From: Bacteroidota bacterium
GTDB taxonomy: Bacteria > Bacteroidota > Bacteroidia > Bacteroidales > UBA4417
Assembly (NCBI GenBank): GCA_013376995.1
Contig: JACAAZ010000021.1
Span: 27,594 to 91,593 of the forward strand
Reading direction: 5' to 3'
DNA length: 64,000 nt
Shown: positions 19,598 through 29,681 of the stretch, one piece after another
Layout: each line of letters opens with the position of its first letter
Position numbering within the stretch: the first letter of the stretch is position 1
Program-made: the position numbers and the translations under genes
The notes under the pieces: model-generated
What the model saw: the letters and a program-made list of their open reading frames with translations, nothing else
Databases searched by the model: none
Told to the model about the DNA's origin: nothing

Positions 19598-19687
19598 TTA
19601 TTTCTTCTTGTGTCTGTTCTTGCGCAAACGTTTTTTACGTTTGTGCGTGGCCATTTTATGTCTTTTTCTTTTCTTACCGCTGGGCAT
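19598..19687 (-). CDS. 29-residue AURKAIP1/COX24-like basic ribosomal peptide
   Basis: A 30-codon gene for a very basic peptide that begins MPSGKKRKRHK and ends in KNRHKKK. This is the conserved Bacteroidota small protein annotated as AURKAIP1/COX24 domain, related to mitochondrial mS38 and mycobacterial bS22, which bind the small ribosomal subunit near the decoding centre. It lies between HU and RNase G on the same strand, its usual position. It is easily missed because of its size; the near-invariant sequence and reading frame make it convincing. Confidence 0.9.
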   Translation of the reverse strand: MPSGKKRKRHKMATHKRKKRLRKNRHKKK

Positions 19688-19716
19688 GGTCTGAGTTTTT
19701 TATAGAATTCTTCGGA

Positions 19717-20001
19717 TTATTTCACCTTATGTTTCACTTCATTAACGAAAACCTTAGCAGGTTTAAATGAAGGAATATTGTGAGCTGGAATGATAATAGT
19801 TGTATTCTTGCTGATGTTCCTGCCGGTTTTTTCAGCTCTTTTCTTAACAACAAAACTACCAAAACCTCTGAGGTAAACGTTTTCGCCGTTAGCCATCGCA
19901 CTTTTGATGGCATCCATAAAGGCTTCCACAGTCTGCTGAACAGCAACTTTTTCAATGTTTGTCTTACTGGCAATTTCAGTAACGATTTCTGCTTTCGTCA
20001 T
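19717..20001 (-). CDS. hup: HU/IHF-family DNA-binding protein
   Basis: Nucleoid-associated histone-like protein of 94 residues that bends DNA as a dimer. The N-terminal helices (MTKAEIVTEIASKTNIEK), the signature VYLRGFGSFVVKKRAEKTGRN, the arm IPAHNIPSFKPAK and the C-terminal helix FVNEVKHKVK are all in place. It is upstream of the COX24-like peptide and RNase G genes and divergent from tRNA-Phe. Confidence 0.97.
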   Translation of the reverse strand: MTKAEIVTEIASKTNIEKVAVQQTVEAFMDAIKSAMANGENVYLRGFGSFVVKKRAEKTGRNISKNTTIIIPAHNIPSFKPAKVFVNEVKHKVK

Positions 20002-20177
20002 CTTTGTATCGGTTTAATGAATTGATACTAAATTTCTTAAATGGGCTGCAAATATAGGGTTTTTTTTCAACTTCAAATATTTTGACAGCTTTTTTTGCGA
20101 AATATCATCATGAAATTGAATTTTTTTTTGGAAGGGAGAAAAATCTCAGATTTCGCTTTCAGTTTCAAAAAATATTT

Positions 20178-20185
20178 TACCTTTG
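20178..20185 (+). promoter_or_regulatory. -7 promoter box of tRNA-Phe
   Basis: TACCTTTG is a perfect TAnnTTTG Bacteroidota -7 box, ending 13 nt before the mature tRNA 5' end. The expected -33 region is T-rich but has no exact TTTG. Confidence 0.75.
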
Positions 20186-20198
20186 CAATCCCAATTAA

Positions 20199-20274
<76 letters not shown>

Positions 20275-20282
20275 AGATGGTT

Positions 20283-20320
20283 GAAGGATTGGAAGCAAAA
20301 TTTCCAATCCTTCTGATTTT
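20283..20320 (+). terminator. Terminator downstream of tRNA-Phe
   Basis: GAAGGATTGGAA (20283-20294) and TTCCAATCCTTC (20302-20313) form a perfect 12-bp stem with a 7-nt loop, followed by TGATTTT. Confidence 0.85.
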
Positions 20321-20423
20321 CAAGGGTTTCGTAATGTCGGCGAATAACGTTCGGAACCTTTTTTCCAAAGTTTGCGGTAATTTTTTTCACCATTTTTTCA
20401 CCAAAGAATGAGAGGAATTACCC

Positions 20424-21578
20424 ATGAACAAAACCCACATCAAATTTCAATTGCGCATGGATAGGTCAAATGTCGATAGGCTTTACCCAATCTACTTGTA
20501 TGCAAATGTCAACGGCAAGGTGAAATATTTCACCACAAATCATGCTGTTGCCGAGAAAGCCTGGAACCCCAAAAAACAGGAGGTAAGTGGATCTTACCCA
20601 AACGCTCAAACTATCAATAATGACATTGCCCGTTATAGAAGCTGGGCAGAAAAAATCCGGATCGATGCAGATCAGGATGGAGCCAATATAAACCTATTCG
20701 AATTTGAGAAGATATTTCGGGGAGGAGCTAAGGATCTCTCAGATGTTTTCGAGTTTATTAAGAATGACCTTCAGGAATTTAAAAACACATATGCTAAGGA
20801 TACGCTTAAAATGTATCAAAGCCAATCTAAAAAGTTGAAAGGCTTTAGAGCAACACTTTCATTTACTGAAATCACACCTTTTTTCTGGAAGCTTTACGAC
20901 AGCTACCTGATCAAGCTTGGGAACAATGCCAACACAAGGTGGAAAGCGTTTAGGACAATCAAGACCTATATCAATAAAGCCATTGAAGCTGGAATCCTGA
21001 AAACTGATCCACTCAGGGGGGTGAAGGTAAGGAAACCCGAAGGGAATCGACAGTTCCTAACCCAGGATGAATTGAAAAGCCTGGAAATCCTTTACAAAGG
21101 ATTCTTAACCAAAGACCTTAAAACCGTACTAACTTATTTTCTCTTTTCCTGTTATACAGGACTGCGATATGAAGACGTCAGGACCTTGAAATATAGTAAT
21201 GTCTTTATAGAACCTGGGAATTCTTACCTGCAATTCACACAGCATAAGACGAAACAAGCGGAAAACATGCCACTTGGATCAAAGGCTATAAGCCTTATTC
21301 CCAAGAATGGGTTGCAAAACCAGCCTCTTTTTAAGGTTTATACAAATCAGGTTACAAACCGGCATTTAAAAAGCCTGATGACTTTGGCAAAGATCAACAA
21401 AGACATATCATTCCACTGTGCAAGACACACTTTTGCAACAATCGGGTTGGAATTAAGCGGGGATATTGCGACCGTCAGCAAGCTTCTTGGACATAGAAAA
21501 ATCCAGACTACACAGATTTATGCTAAGGTACTGGATAAATCGAAGAGAGGAGTGATCGATTTGATGGATGCAATCTAA
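20424..21578 (+). CDS. Tyrosine recombinase/integrase of a tRNA-Phe island
   Basis: Site-specific recombinase of 384 residues in the Bacteroidota phage/ICE integrase family. Residues about 1-85 form the Arm-binding-like N-terminal domain, about 105-200 the SAM-like core-binding domain (FEFIKNDLQEFKNTYAKDTL), and about 215-380 the catalytic domain with Arg in TGLRYEDVR, His and Arg in HCARHTFAT, His in LLGHRKI and the nucleophile Tyr in QIYAKV. All catalytic residues are present, so it may be active. It starts 150 bp after tRNA-Phe and points away from it, the usual layout for integration into a tRNA 3' end. No transposition or conjugation genes are seen in the window. Confidence 0.93.
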   Translation: MNKTHIKFQLRMDRSNVDRLYPIYLYANVNGKVKYFTTNHAVAEKAWNPKKQEVSGSYPNAQTINNDIARYRSWAEKIRIDADQDGANINLFEFEKIFRGGAKDLSDVFEFIKNDLQEFKNTYAKDTLKMYQSQSKKLKGFRATLSFTEITPFFWKLYDSYLIKLGNNANTRWKAFRTIKTYINKAIEAGILKTDPLRGVKVRKPEGNRQFLTQDELKSLEILYKGFLTKDLKTVLTYFLFSCYTGLRYEDVRTLKYSNVFIEPGNSYLQFTQHKTKQAENMPLGSKAISLIPKNGLQNQPLFKVYTNQVTNRHLKSLMTLAKINKDISFHCARHTFATIGLELSGDIATVSKLLGHRKIQTTQIYAKVLDKSKRGVIDLMDAI

Positions 21579-22169
21579 TCTTGATGGGGCGGGTTCACCG
21601 CAAGCCTGGGGTGAAAAAAATAATTCCCTTGACACTCTGCTTTTATCGGAGAGGTCATTTATTTGTTCAATAATTGACGCAATAAATAGTCCGTTTTCGC
21701 CTTTGCCATCCAAAACTATTCTATGTTAATTAGCTAAACATATCAGACTATTGATATTTATGCATTAAATAATTGGCAGATTAGAGGAATAGTATAAATA
21801 TATTTTATATTTGTTCCACTTCTAACAGTTTTGATTCCATACTTCCTTATCTAGTAAACAACTATAGTTGATTTAGAGAAAGCACCGGCAGTTGTGTCAA
21901 CTATCAGTTATTTAATGTATTAAACATTCATACTTAATTCAAGCACTGTTTTGATAACCATTTTTTGGAATAAAGTACATAGTATTTGATTTAATCAAAC
22001 TCTCTCAGATTACGAAAACTTATGATTTAGCATAGATGCAGATTATGCTCATGCATTGCTATTCTCCAGCTTACCTGCGACTATTCAATAACGTAGAGAA
22101 AATCGTAGATCAAAATCATATAACCAGTATCTCCTGATAACCAATAAAACCCAATCAAATATTTATACC
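21579..22169. other. AT-rich noncoding gap after the integrase
   Basis: A 591-bp stretch without a credible gene; minus-strand open frames here overlap the integrase 3' end and show no family features. It should contain the promoter of the beta-helix gene at 22170, but no clear TAnnTTTG box was found. A short TTCACC/GGTGAA inverted repeat lies just after the integrase stop. Confidence 0.5.
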
Positions 22170-23294
22170 ATGAAAAAGCAGATTAATCTACTCTCAATCC
22201 TATTTATGCTTATTACATTTAATTTGCATGCCGCTATCTTAACAGTAAGTAATAACACTAGCAATCCAGGGCAATACTCCAGCCTTCAGACAGCCATAAA
22301 CACGGCATCAGCTAACGATACCATTTTAGTAGCAGGCTCATCAACTTCATATGGAGATATCTCGATTGGTAAAACGTTAATCTTATTCGGAGCTGGTTAC
22401 CATAATCAATATGGCAATAATACAACTATTGGGAATCTAACTTTATATAGAACTAATTTGTATATTAGTGCAAGTGGTTCAAAAATTGTTGGGTTCATTG
22501 CCAGCCAAATTTTTGCTAATGGAAATTTTTCTGGTAGTGTTGATACTACTGCCACTATTAATAATATTGTTATTGAAAGATGCCAAATAAGCTTAATTAC
22601 ATTCGGAGGAACTTCTATTCAAAAATCTTCATTCAATAATGATACTATCCGTAATTGTATCATCTCATCAGGAATTAATACAGGTGAATACTGTCAATAT
22701 AATGGTAACTGCACTTATCTTACTTCTGTTTTAAAATTTCGAAATATTTATGTGCATAATAATATTTTCAATGGTGCTAGTATATCATCTGATCATGCAA
22801 CATTCCCCTCTGTTGTTAGCGGATTTTATGTGAGAAACAACGTCTTTATTAACAGGCTTTCAAATTGTTTTGGAACGGCCTTTCCATCGATTGTGATTGA
22901 AAATAACATTTTCTATGCTGCTTCTCCACAAGGAGGAGCTACCTGCTCCCTGACAAAAAACATTACATTCATGTGCCTGGATAATAATATCCCAGGCTCT
23001 GGCAATTTGGGAAGTGGAAACAAAATCAACCAGAACCCTCTTTTTGTCAACTATCCTCTTGCTGGAGCGGTTGCTTTCAGCTATAACCATGATTTTCATC
23101 TTCTGGCAGGCTCACCCGGCAAAAATGCAGGTACAGATGGCACGGATATAGGAATTTATGGAGGATGGTCACCATTTGATGTAGGTGCTAACCCATACAT
23201 CCCTCAAATGATAGAATTAACTCTTCCCAGCGGAAGTTCAGTGCCTGCTGGCGGAACTTTAAACGTGCATTTTAAGGCCAGGAAACAGAATTAA
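22170..23294 (+). CDS. Secreted parallel beta-helix protein (cassette 1, first gene)
   Basis: A 374-residue exported protein with a signal peptide (MKKQINLLSILFMLITFNLHA). The body has the right-handed beta-helix/pectate-lyase-like look: an opening segment with YSSLQTAINTASANDTILVAGSS, then short Asn-rich rungs (NNIVIERCQI, NIYVHNNIFNG, FYVRNNVF, IVIENNIFY). It closes with GSPGKNAGTDGTDIGIYGG and a short sandwich tail. No catalytic residues of polysaccharide lyases could be recognised, so binding or structural roles are equally possible. It is the paralogue of the protein at 32519-33523. The next gene starts 9 bp after its stop, a pairing repeated in the second cassette. No T9SS type A tail is present. 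Confidence 0.75.
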   Translation: MKKQINLLSILFMLITFNLHAAILTVSNNTSNPGQYSSLQTAINTASANDTILVAGSSTSYGDISIGKTLILFGAGYHNQYGNNTTIGNLTLYRTNLYISASGSKIVGFIASQIFANGNFSGSVDTTATINNIVIERCQISLITFGGTSIQKSSFNNDTIRNCIISSGINTGEYCQYNGNCTYLTSVLKFRNIYVHNNIFNGASISSDHATFPSVVSGFYVRNNVFINRLSNCFGTAFPSIVIENNIFYAASPQGGATCSLTKNITFMCLDNNIPGSGNLGSGNKINQNPLFVNYPLAGAVAFSYNHDFHLLAGSPGKNAGTDGTDIGIYGGWSPFDVGANPYIPQMIELTLPSGSSVPAGGTLNVHFKARKQN

Positions 23295-23303
23295 TTACTG
23301 GCC

Positions 23304-26300
23304 ATGAAATTGCCTGTTTTTTGGATAATTTTCCTGATACAGATAGTAACCGTTAGTCTCCAGGCGCAAAGCCTGATACAGGCGGAATACTTCCTGGATG
23401 CAGACCCGGGTCCTGGTTACGGTATACCCGTAAGTTTGGTTAGTTCTGATTCATTAGATATAAACTTTGCCTACAATCTGGGAAACCTCTCAAAAGGCTG
23501 GCATACACTATCGCTTCGCACAAAAGACCAAATTGGCCGTTGGAGCAATGTTAAGAGTAATACCTTTTATGTGTATGATTGTACCTCGCATATCCTCTCC
23601 TCCTCTGCGAGCAGGATTATCAAGGCCGAGTACTTCTTTGATACTGATCCTGGTTTAGGAAAAGGAGTAAATATTCCAATTATTCCTGGGGAGCAAACAG
23701 ATGTGAACAGGTTCTTTGAATTGAATAATCTTAGCGTTGGCAACCATACAGTAAATCTAAGAGTTCAGGATGAATTGAACAGATGGAGTATATGTAAAAG
23801 TATAGCATTCACCATTAATCCATCAACTTGTGCATTTCCAAAGGTCAATTTCTCCAACGATACGGTTACCTATGGAACTCCAATAACTTTCACCAATCAA
23901 TCTTCTAATACCTTACCTGGATCAAAATATTACTGGGACTTTAATAATGATGGTATCACAGATGATACTTTATCTAACACAAATCATACTTTCTCATTGC
24001 CGGGCGTATATCCGGTTAAGCTCAGAGTTGCTAATTCACTTTCTTGCAGCTCATCTATTGTCAAGGATGTTGTAACCGGCCCATTGCCAAGGAAAGACAT
24101 TATTATTATTGGGAATCAGGTGTTTTGTGAAGGAGATTCTGTAATACTCACATCCGACAATAATCCTCCGGGATATAATTTCCGCTGGAATACAGGAGAT
24201 ACTACACAAGCCATTACAGTAAAATCTTCAGGCAGATACTATACCTGGATTACTAATAGCTATGGAATGCTAACAAAGTCCTTGGTGGTTGATGTTGTCG
24301 TTCATCCTAAAGTGACCACGTTAATTGAAGCTGATAATCCTACAGGCGGGGCCTCTAATGGTAGAATTGCTATCATTGCGACAGGTGGTAGTGGGAATTA
24401 CAATTATGGATGGTCAAATGGTGCAACCTCACCAGTAATTAATAATCTATTTCCAGGGTCATATTCAGTTATTGTGAATGATGGATATTGTCCAGTCTCA
24501 CTAAGTGCTGACCTTACCAATATCCCAGTTTTAAGTGGCAATCTTATAAAGGCTGAATACTTTTTTGATACTGATCCAGGTGTAGGCAAAGGAGTTTCCT
24601 TACTGCTAAGAGCTAATGATTCTATTGAATTCCCAGCTTCTTTAGGTGTAAACGGTTTATCAATTGGGTTCCATAAATTGAATGTAAGGACTTGCAATAC
24701 TTCAGGCAACTGGAGTCTAAGTCTAAGCAAAGATTTCTACATTTTTAATGAAAGCCCCCAGGTTGTGGTGCCGCCACAAATTCAGCCGGGAATAATATCT
24801 TCTGAATACTTTATTGGCAACGATCCGGGAGTTGGTCATGGTATCTCTATGGTGTTGAATGCTGGAGATAGTCTTTCTTTTAATTCAGGGATTCCTATAG
24901 TAAACGTACCATACGGACTAAATACTATTTCAATAAGAACAAAGGATGCCTTAGGCAAATGGAGCCTTAATATGGGTACTTCATTCTTTGTTTATGATAG
25001 TGTTCCCAAAACACTTGTACAAAAAACTAGTAAAGCTATTCAGAGAGCTGAATACTTTTTTGATTCTGATCCGGGTGTTGGGAATGGCACTGCTATCTCC
25101 TTTAACACAAGCGACTCCGTGACTATTGAACGCTTTTTAAGGGTCTCAGGATTAACAGATGGGAATCATACTGTTTATGTTAGAGTAATAGATGAAGCTA
25201 GCAAATGGAGTCTTTGGTTAAGAAAGGATTTTACTGTTCAGCATGTGAATTGTACCTGCCCTGTAGTTGAGTTCACTGCTGACACGGCAAGGGCAGTCGG
25301 ACTTGCTACCCATTTTACTAATCTAAGTACAGGTGCTTCAACTGAAGCCACTTATGAATGGGATGTGAACAATGACCATATTGTAGATTATACTACACAA
25401 AATATTTCTCATGTTTACAGTCAGGCAGGGATATATCAAGCCAAGCTTACTGTACGCAATTCTGCTTCATGTTATGCATCTTTTCTTAAGGAAGTTGTTG
25501 TTAGCCCAATTATAGACACTTCACTTATAATAAATGGCAATCAAACCTTTTGTGAGGGTGATTCTGTAATCCTCACAGCACAAACAGGATATTCCTATAT
25601 CTGGAGTAATGGATCAACAGCTCGATCTATTACCATTAAAAATGCTGGTATTTATTCAGTCAGACTAACCAATGTTTATGGTGTGCAAGCTCATTCAAGA
25701 ATGGTGGAAGTGGTTGTAAATCCAGTTCCCATCGTAAGTCTTAGTACTATCGATGCTACGAATGGGAATGCAAATGGCACAGCTGTCTGTACTGTTAATG
25801 GAAACTCTGACCAATACACCTTCTCTTGGTCATGTGGGGGAGATCTGCCTATTAGGAACAATCTGGCTGAAGGAGAATACCAGTTAACTGTAAGCAATGG
25901 GTTGTGTCCTGTTAATCAGGAGTTTCATATATCAAATCATTCTCTATCTGAAGGAGATATTGCAGGTGCAGAGTACTTTTTCGATACTGATCCAGGAGCC
26001 GGGAAAGGAATTGAATTAAACATTGCTGGGGGTGATTCCATTCGATTCGAAACTTATATACCCATGAATAATTTGCCGGTAGGACTTCATATTCTTTATA
26101 TTAGAGTCCGGGATACCCATAATTTATGGGGGGAATATCTGAGTGAGCCCTTTTTTATTTATCCAAAGTCAGAAGACAGCACTCAAAATTCTGATGTCAA
26201 TCAGCCTCAGATTATCAGTGCTGAATATTATTTTGACTTAGATCCGGGACCTGGTAAAGGCCATCCGATTATGTTGAATAAAGCAGATGAAATAACTGAG

Positions 26301-29300
26301 GATTTTGCTGCAGATATAGACGGATTATCAGTCGGTAATCATAGTATAGGCTTGAGAGTTATGGACAGTATAGGTAAATCGAGCCTGCAATTGACAGAGT
26401 TCTTTTTTGTTTATGATTCAGTCCGGCAAAACATTACAGTTGATCAAACAAAAATTGTAGCTCTTGAATACTTTTATGATCTCGATCCTGGAGCAGGTAA
26501 AGGTGTAAACATCCCTTTTACTCCGACATCAAACCTGGTTGAGAAAGAATTGTATTTCCCCGTAACTGGCTTAGCGTATGGGGAGCACTCAATTTATGTC
26601 AGGGCCAAGGACGAAGCCGGGGCATGGAGTGTATATAATTCTGAATTATTCAATATTGATAGTGTGAATTGCGCCTGCCCCTTACCATCGTTTCTTGCAG
26701 ACACAGTTAATCCCGGCGCTGCAACAACCTTTGTAAACAGTTCCGGTAATACAAGTGGTTCAACAGCTTATGAATGGGACATCAATAATGATGGGACAAT
26801 TGAGAGTACATCTAGGAATCTATCCTTTGTTTTCCCCCGTAGTGGTGTATATGATGTCAAGCTTCGAGTGATTAATAACAGCATTTGCCAGGCTTCTGTT
26901 ATACAGCAAGTAATAGTTGGGCCAGTACCCGATAGGTCAATATCTATAACAGGCAATACTATTTTTTGTGAAGGTGATTCGGTTATTGTTACGGCCTCTC
27001 CAGGTTATAATTACCATTGGTGGCCAAACGGTGAAACTACCCGGTCAATAACAGTCAAGCAAACTGGATTGTATTATGCCTGGATCACTTCTGGAGCAGG
27101 GATTGAGGTAAAATCAGAAACTGTTAGTACGATTATGCATGAAAAGATAATTGTTCACCTTACAGTCTCAAATGCAAGCGGTGGAATTAATAATGGGAAT
27201 GCCTTTGTTGAAGTGAGCGGAGGAAATGAATTATATTCCTATTCATGGTCATCAGGTTCAAATACGAGCTACGCCAATGCTCTTGCACCTGGGAGATATT
27301 CAGTTGATGTCACTGATGGAAACTGCCCCGTAACTGAAAATTTTGTTATTGAGAATGAACCTTTCCATAATGGTGAGATCATAGCTGCAGAAGCATTTTT
27401 CAATTCAGATCCGGGAATCGGAAACGGCATCTCAATCCCAATTTCTTCTGGCGATACGGTTAATATGCTCACAGGGCTATCTGTAGCAGGGTTATCAAAT
27501 GGGATTAATTTCTTATATGTGCGAGTACAAGATACCTATCACCAATGGTCTTTATATTCTCAGCAAATATTCTATGTCTACGCGGAAGATACAATTGTAA
27601 ATCAAAAGACTATTATTCAGCCACCTTTAAGTGTGATTGAGTATTTTGTTTCATCATCAGATCAAAACAATGGAGATCCCGGGGTTATGAATGGAGTTAG
27701 GATTGACTTCCCTGTTGCAGATAGTCTTATTGGCTCGTTCAATTATAGTGCTGACAACATTTCTCCAGGCTTTTATACTATTAATCTTAGACCAGGTGAT
27801 GTTGAAGATAAATGGGGGATTTCAAAGACTTCTGATTTCTACGTATATGACACAACTCATCAAAACCTCCTTAAAGAACAGCCGATAATTCTTGCAGCTG
27901 AATATTTCTTTGATTCTGATCCGGGACTTGAAATGGGAAACCGGATTGAGATTTCATCAGGCAATCAAGTTGAATGGACAGGGAGAATTAGCATTGGAGC
28001 TCTCAGTTTGGGATCTCATAAAATTAACATTAGAACGAAAGATCTACACAATCAATGGAGTATCACTAAAAGTGCGGAGTTTACAATTTATGACTGTGTT
28101 CAACCAACAGCGAATTTCAGCTTTTTGCAAACCTGTCTTGAAACACCAATTGTATTTAATGACATTTCAACGCATGTAGCTGAAAATGCAACTTATCAAT
28201 GGGATATAGATGATGATGGAACAGTAGACAACACAACACATGGGAGCATTACTCATCAATTTTCATTACCTGGCAACCATGATGTCAAGCTAAAAATTAC
28301 TCATAATGTTGCTTGTATTGATAGTATAACTAAAACAGTAGTGTTCCCTGTTGTCCACTTACCTAATGACACAACGCTCTATACAGACCAATCATTAGTC
28401 TTAGATGCAGGTCCGGGATATTCCTACCTCTGGAATACAGGTGCTACCACTCAAACGATCACAGTGGATGGTGCAACAGTTGGTATTGGTTTGCATAATT
28501 ATTCGGTCGTAGTTACCAATGAGTTATCATGTGTAGCCAATGATGAAATTAATGTAACCGTAATCCTTCCTCCCAGGGACCTTGTGATTGCCAGTGCATC
28601 AGCAATTCCTGATACCATAGCTGTTGCCGGTGACAGCATAAGTGTTATGAGTTCAATCCAGAATATTGGCAGTGTTTCAGCTATTGCAAGTGTTGTAAAC
28701 TATTACTTGTCGCAGGATACAGTTCTTAATTCTTCTGATCAATACCTTGGATATGCAATTGTGCCTGCGCTTCCTCCAGGCTTTGCTCAGGATGTTACCA
28801 GCAGAGTTTCAATTCCAGCGGGCAGTAGCGGGGGAAAATTGTATATTCTTATTAAAGCAGATGGAACTGAAATAGTTGTTGAAAGTAACGAGAACAATAA
28901 TACAAAGGCTTTCCCCATATACTATGCTCAGGTTCTGCAAAATCTGCTTTCAGGTAAAGTTTTCCTCGAAGGACTGTTTAATCCACTTACACATACAATG
29001 AATAAAGCCCGCGATGAGAATGGTGAGCATTGGCCGGGAAATGTAGCTGACCAGATCAGTGTTGAACTTCACTCAGACATATTCCCCTATTCGACTGTTT
29101 ATGAGCAATCGGGCATTGATTTGATGGTTGATGGCGCACTCTCTTGCCTAATTCCGGGTACAGTTTCGGGAAGTTATTATGTGGTAATCCGCCATAGAAA
29201 CAGCATCGAGACATGGAGTTCTTACCCTGTTACATTTGGATCAAGCACAATACAGTATGATTTCACAACTGGAATTGCACAAGCCTTCGGAAATAATATG

Positions 29301-29516
29301 AAAGGAATTGGCGGTCAATTCGTTCTATTTGGAGGAGATGCAACGCAAGATGGTGTTGTGGACGGCTCGGATATGGCAGTAATTGACAATGCAGCAACTG
29401 GAATATTAATAGGTTATTTTCCTGAAGATGTTAATGGTGATGGTGTTGTTGATGGTTCTGATATGGCATTGATAGAGAATAACTCAACGAATCTGGTTCA
29501 GGTGAGAAAACCCTAA
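23304..29516 (+). CDS. Giant EYFFDxDPG-repeat/PKD surface protein with dockerin-like C-terminus (cassette 1)
   Basis: A 2070-residue exported protein (signal peptide to about residue 22, VTVSLQAQ). It contains eleven units of about 70-75 residues that open with AEYFFDTDPGxGxG-like motifs and close with LRVxDxxxxWS. Between them are PKD-like domains (YYWDFNNDGITDD, YEWDVNNDHIVDY, YEWDINNDGTIES, YQWDIDDDGTVDN) and Ig-like units (ITGNTIFCEGDSVIVTA). A CARDB-like domain lies at about 1755-1872. The last 190 residues are the module shared with three other proteins here, with two EF-hand-like loops (DATQDGVVDGSDM, DVNGDGVVDGSDM). Many Asp/Asn clusters suggest calcium-stabilised stalks. It probably acts as a cell-surface or secreted adhesin; that is inference. 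It follows its beta-helix partner by 9 bp. Confidence 0.8.
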   Translation: MKLPVFWIIFLIQIVTVSLQAQSLIQAEYFLDADPGPGYGIPVSLVSSDSLDINFAYNLGNLSKGWHTLSLRTKDQIGRWSNVKSNTFYVYDCTSHILSSSASRIIKAEYFFDTDPGLGKGVNIPIIPGEQTDVNRFFELNNLSVGNHTVNLRVQDELNRWSICKSIAFTINPSTCAFPKVNFSNDTVTYGTPITFTNQSSNTLPGSKYYWDFNNDGITDDTLSNTNHTFSLPGVYPVKLRVANSLSCSSSIVKDVVTGPLPRKDIIIIGNQVFCEGDSVILTSDNNPPGYNFRWNTGDTTQAITVKSSGRYYTWITNSYGMLTKSLVVDVVVHPKVTTLIEADNPTGGASNGRIAIIATGGSGNYNYGWSNGATSPVINNLFPGSYSVIVNDGYCPVSLSADLTNIPVLSGNLIKAEYFFDTDPGVGKGVSLLLRANDSIEFPASLGVNGLSIGFHKLNVRTCNTSGNWSLSLSKDFYIFNESPQVVVPPQIQPGIISSEYFIGNDPGVGHGISMVLNAGDSLSFNSGIPIVNVPYGLNTISIRTKDALGKWSLNMGTSFFVYDSVPKTLVQKTSKAIQRAEYFFDSDPGVGNGTAISFNTSDSVTIERFLRVSGLTDGNHTVYVRVIDEASKWSLWLRKDFTVQHVNCTCPVVEFTADTARAVGLATHFTNLSTGASTEATYEWDVNNDHIVDYTTQNISHVYSQAGIYQAKLTVRNSASCYASFLKEVVVSPIIDTSLIINGNQTFCEGDSVILTAQTGYSYIWSNGSTARSITIKNAGIYSVRLTNVYGVQAHSRMVEVVVNPVPIVSLSTIDATNGNANGTAVCTVNGNSDQYTFSWSCGGDLPIRNNLAEGEYQLTVSNGLCPVNQEFHISNHSLSEGDIAGAEYFFDTDPGAGKGIELNIAGGDSIRFETYIPMNNLPVGLHILYIRVRDTHNLWGEYLSEPFFIYPKSEDSTQNSDVNQPQIISAEYYFDLDPGPGKGHPIMLNKADEITEDFAADIDGLSVGNHSIGLRVMDSIGKSSLQLTEFFFVYDSVRQNITVDQTKIVALEYFYDLDPGAGKGVNIPFTPTSNLVEKELYFPVTGLAYGEHSIYVRAKDEAGAWSVYNSELFNIDSVNCACPLPSFLADTVNPGAATTFVNSSGNTSGSTAYEWDINNDGTIESTSRNLSFVFPRSGVYDVKLRVINNSICQASVIQQVIVGPVPDRSISITGNTIFCEGDSVIVTASPGYNYHWWPNGETTRSITVKQTGLYYAWITSGAGIEVKSETVSTIMHEKIIVHLTVSNASGGINNGNAFVEVSGGNELYSYSWSSGSNTSYANALAPGRYSVDVTDGNCPVTENFVIENEPFHNGEIIAAEAFFNSDPGIGNGISIPISSGDTVNMLTGLSVAGLSNGINFLYVRVQDTYHQWSLYSQQIFYVYAEDTIVNQKTIIQPPLSVIEYFVSSSDQNNGDPGVMNGVRIDFPVADSLIGSFNYSADNISPGFYTINLRPGDVEDKWGISKTSDFYVYDTTHQNLLKEQPIILAAEYFFDSDPGLEMGNRIEISSGNQVEWTGRISIGALSLGSHKINIRTKDLHNQWSITKSAEFTIYDCVQPTANFSFLQTCLETPIVFNDISTHVAENATYQWDIDDDGTVDNTTHGSITHQFSLPGNHDVKLKITHNVACIDSITKTVVFPVVHLPNDTTLYTDQSLVLDAGPGYSYLWNTGATTQTITVDGATVGIGLHNYSVVVTNELSCVANDEINVTVILPPRDLVIASASAIPDTIAVAGDSISVMSSIQNIGSVSAIASVVNYYLSQDTVLNSSDQYLGYAIVPALPPGFAQDVTSRVSIPAGSSGGKLYILIKADGTEIVVESNENNNTKAFPIYYAQVLQNLLSGKVFLEGLFNPLTHTMNKARDENGEHWPGNVADQISVELHSDIFPYSTVYEQSGIDLMVDGALSCLIPGTVSGSYYVVIRHRNSIETWSSYPVTFGSSTIQYDFTTGIAQAFGNNMKGIGGQFVLFGGDATQDGVVDGSDMAVIDNAATGILIGYFPEDVNGDGVVDGSDMALIENNSTNLVQVRKP
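23373..28100 (+). repeat. Eleven-copy coding repeat with EYFFDxDPGxGxG signature
   Basis: Protein-level tandem and dispersed repeats within the giant gene. Variants include AEYFLDADPGPGYG, AEYFFDTDPGLGKG, SEYFIGNDPGVGHG, LEYFYDLDPGAGKG and a degenerate tenth copy with an insertion before GDPG. Four further copies occur in the minus-strand protease at 30260-31135. Confidence 0.8.
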
Positions 29517-29569
29517 ACTGGTAGACTGTTTTATTCTTTTATAGTATGTGCTCCAATGGATAATTCCAA

Positions 29570-29578
29570 GGGGGGGGG
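29570..29578. repeat. Run of nine G in the convergent intergenic gap
   Basis: A 9-nt homopolymer between the convergent stop codons of the two cassettes (29517-29681). It is noncoding; it could vary in length or be a sequencing weak point. Confidence 0.6.
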
Positions 29579-29681
29579 TAATCAAATTGATGCATGCAAT
29601 TTGTAGATTTGATGTAAAGGAAACGGAATATCTAGTTTGATTGATTAAATCAGCCGATAAATTAGTGGATTGCTGCTTTGG

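Noticed and set aside
23373..28100. Possible CRISPR-like or satellite DNA because of regularly recurring words
   Set aside because: The repeats are conserved at protein level within one long reading frame, with unequal spacing and no identical DNA repeats.
29517..29681. Bidirectional terminator between convergent cassettes
   Set aside because: No stem-loop with flanking T-runs was found; only a nine-G run is notable.
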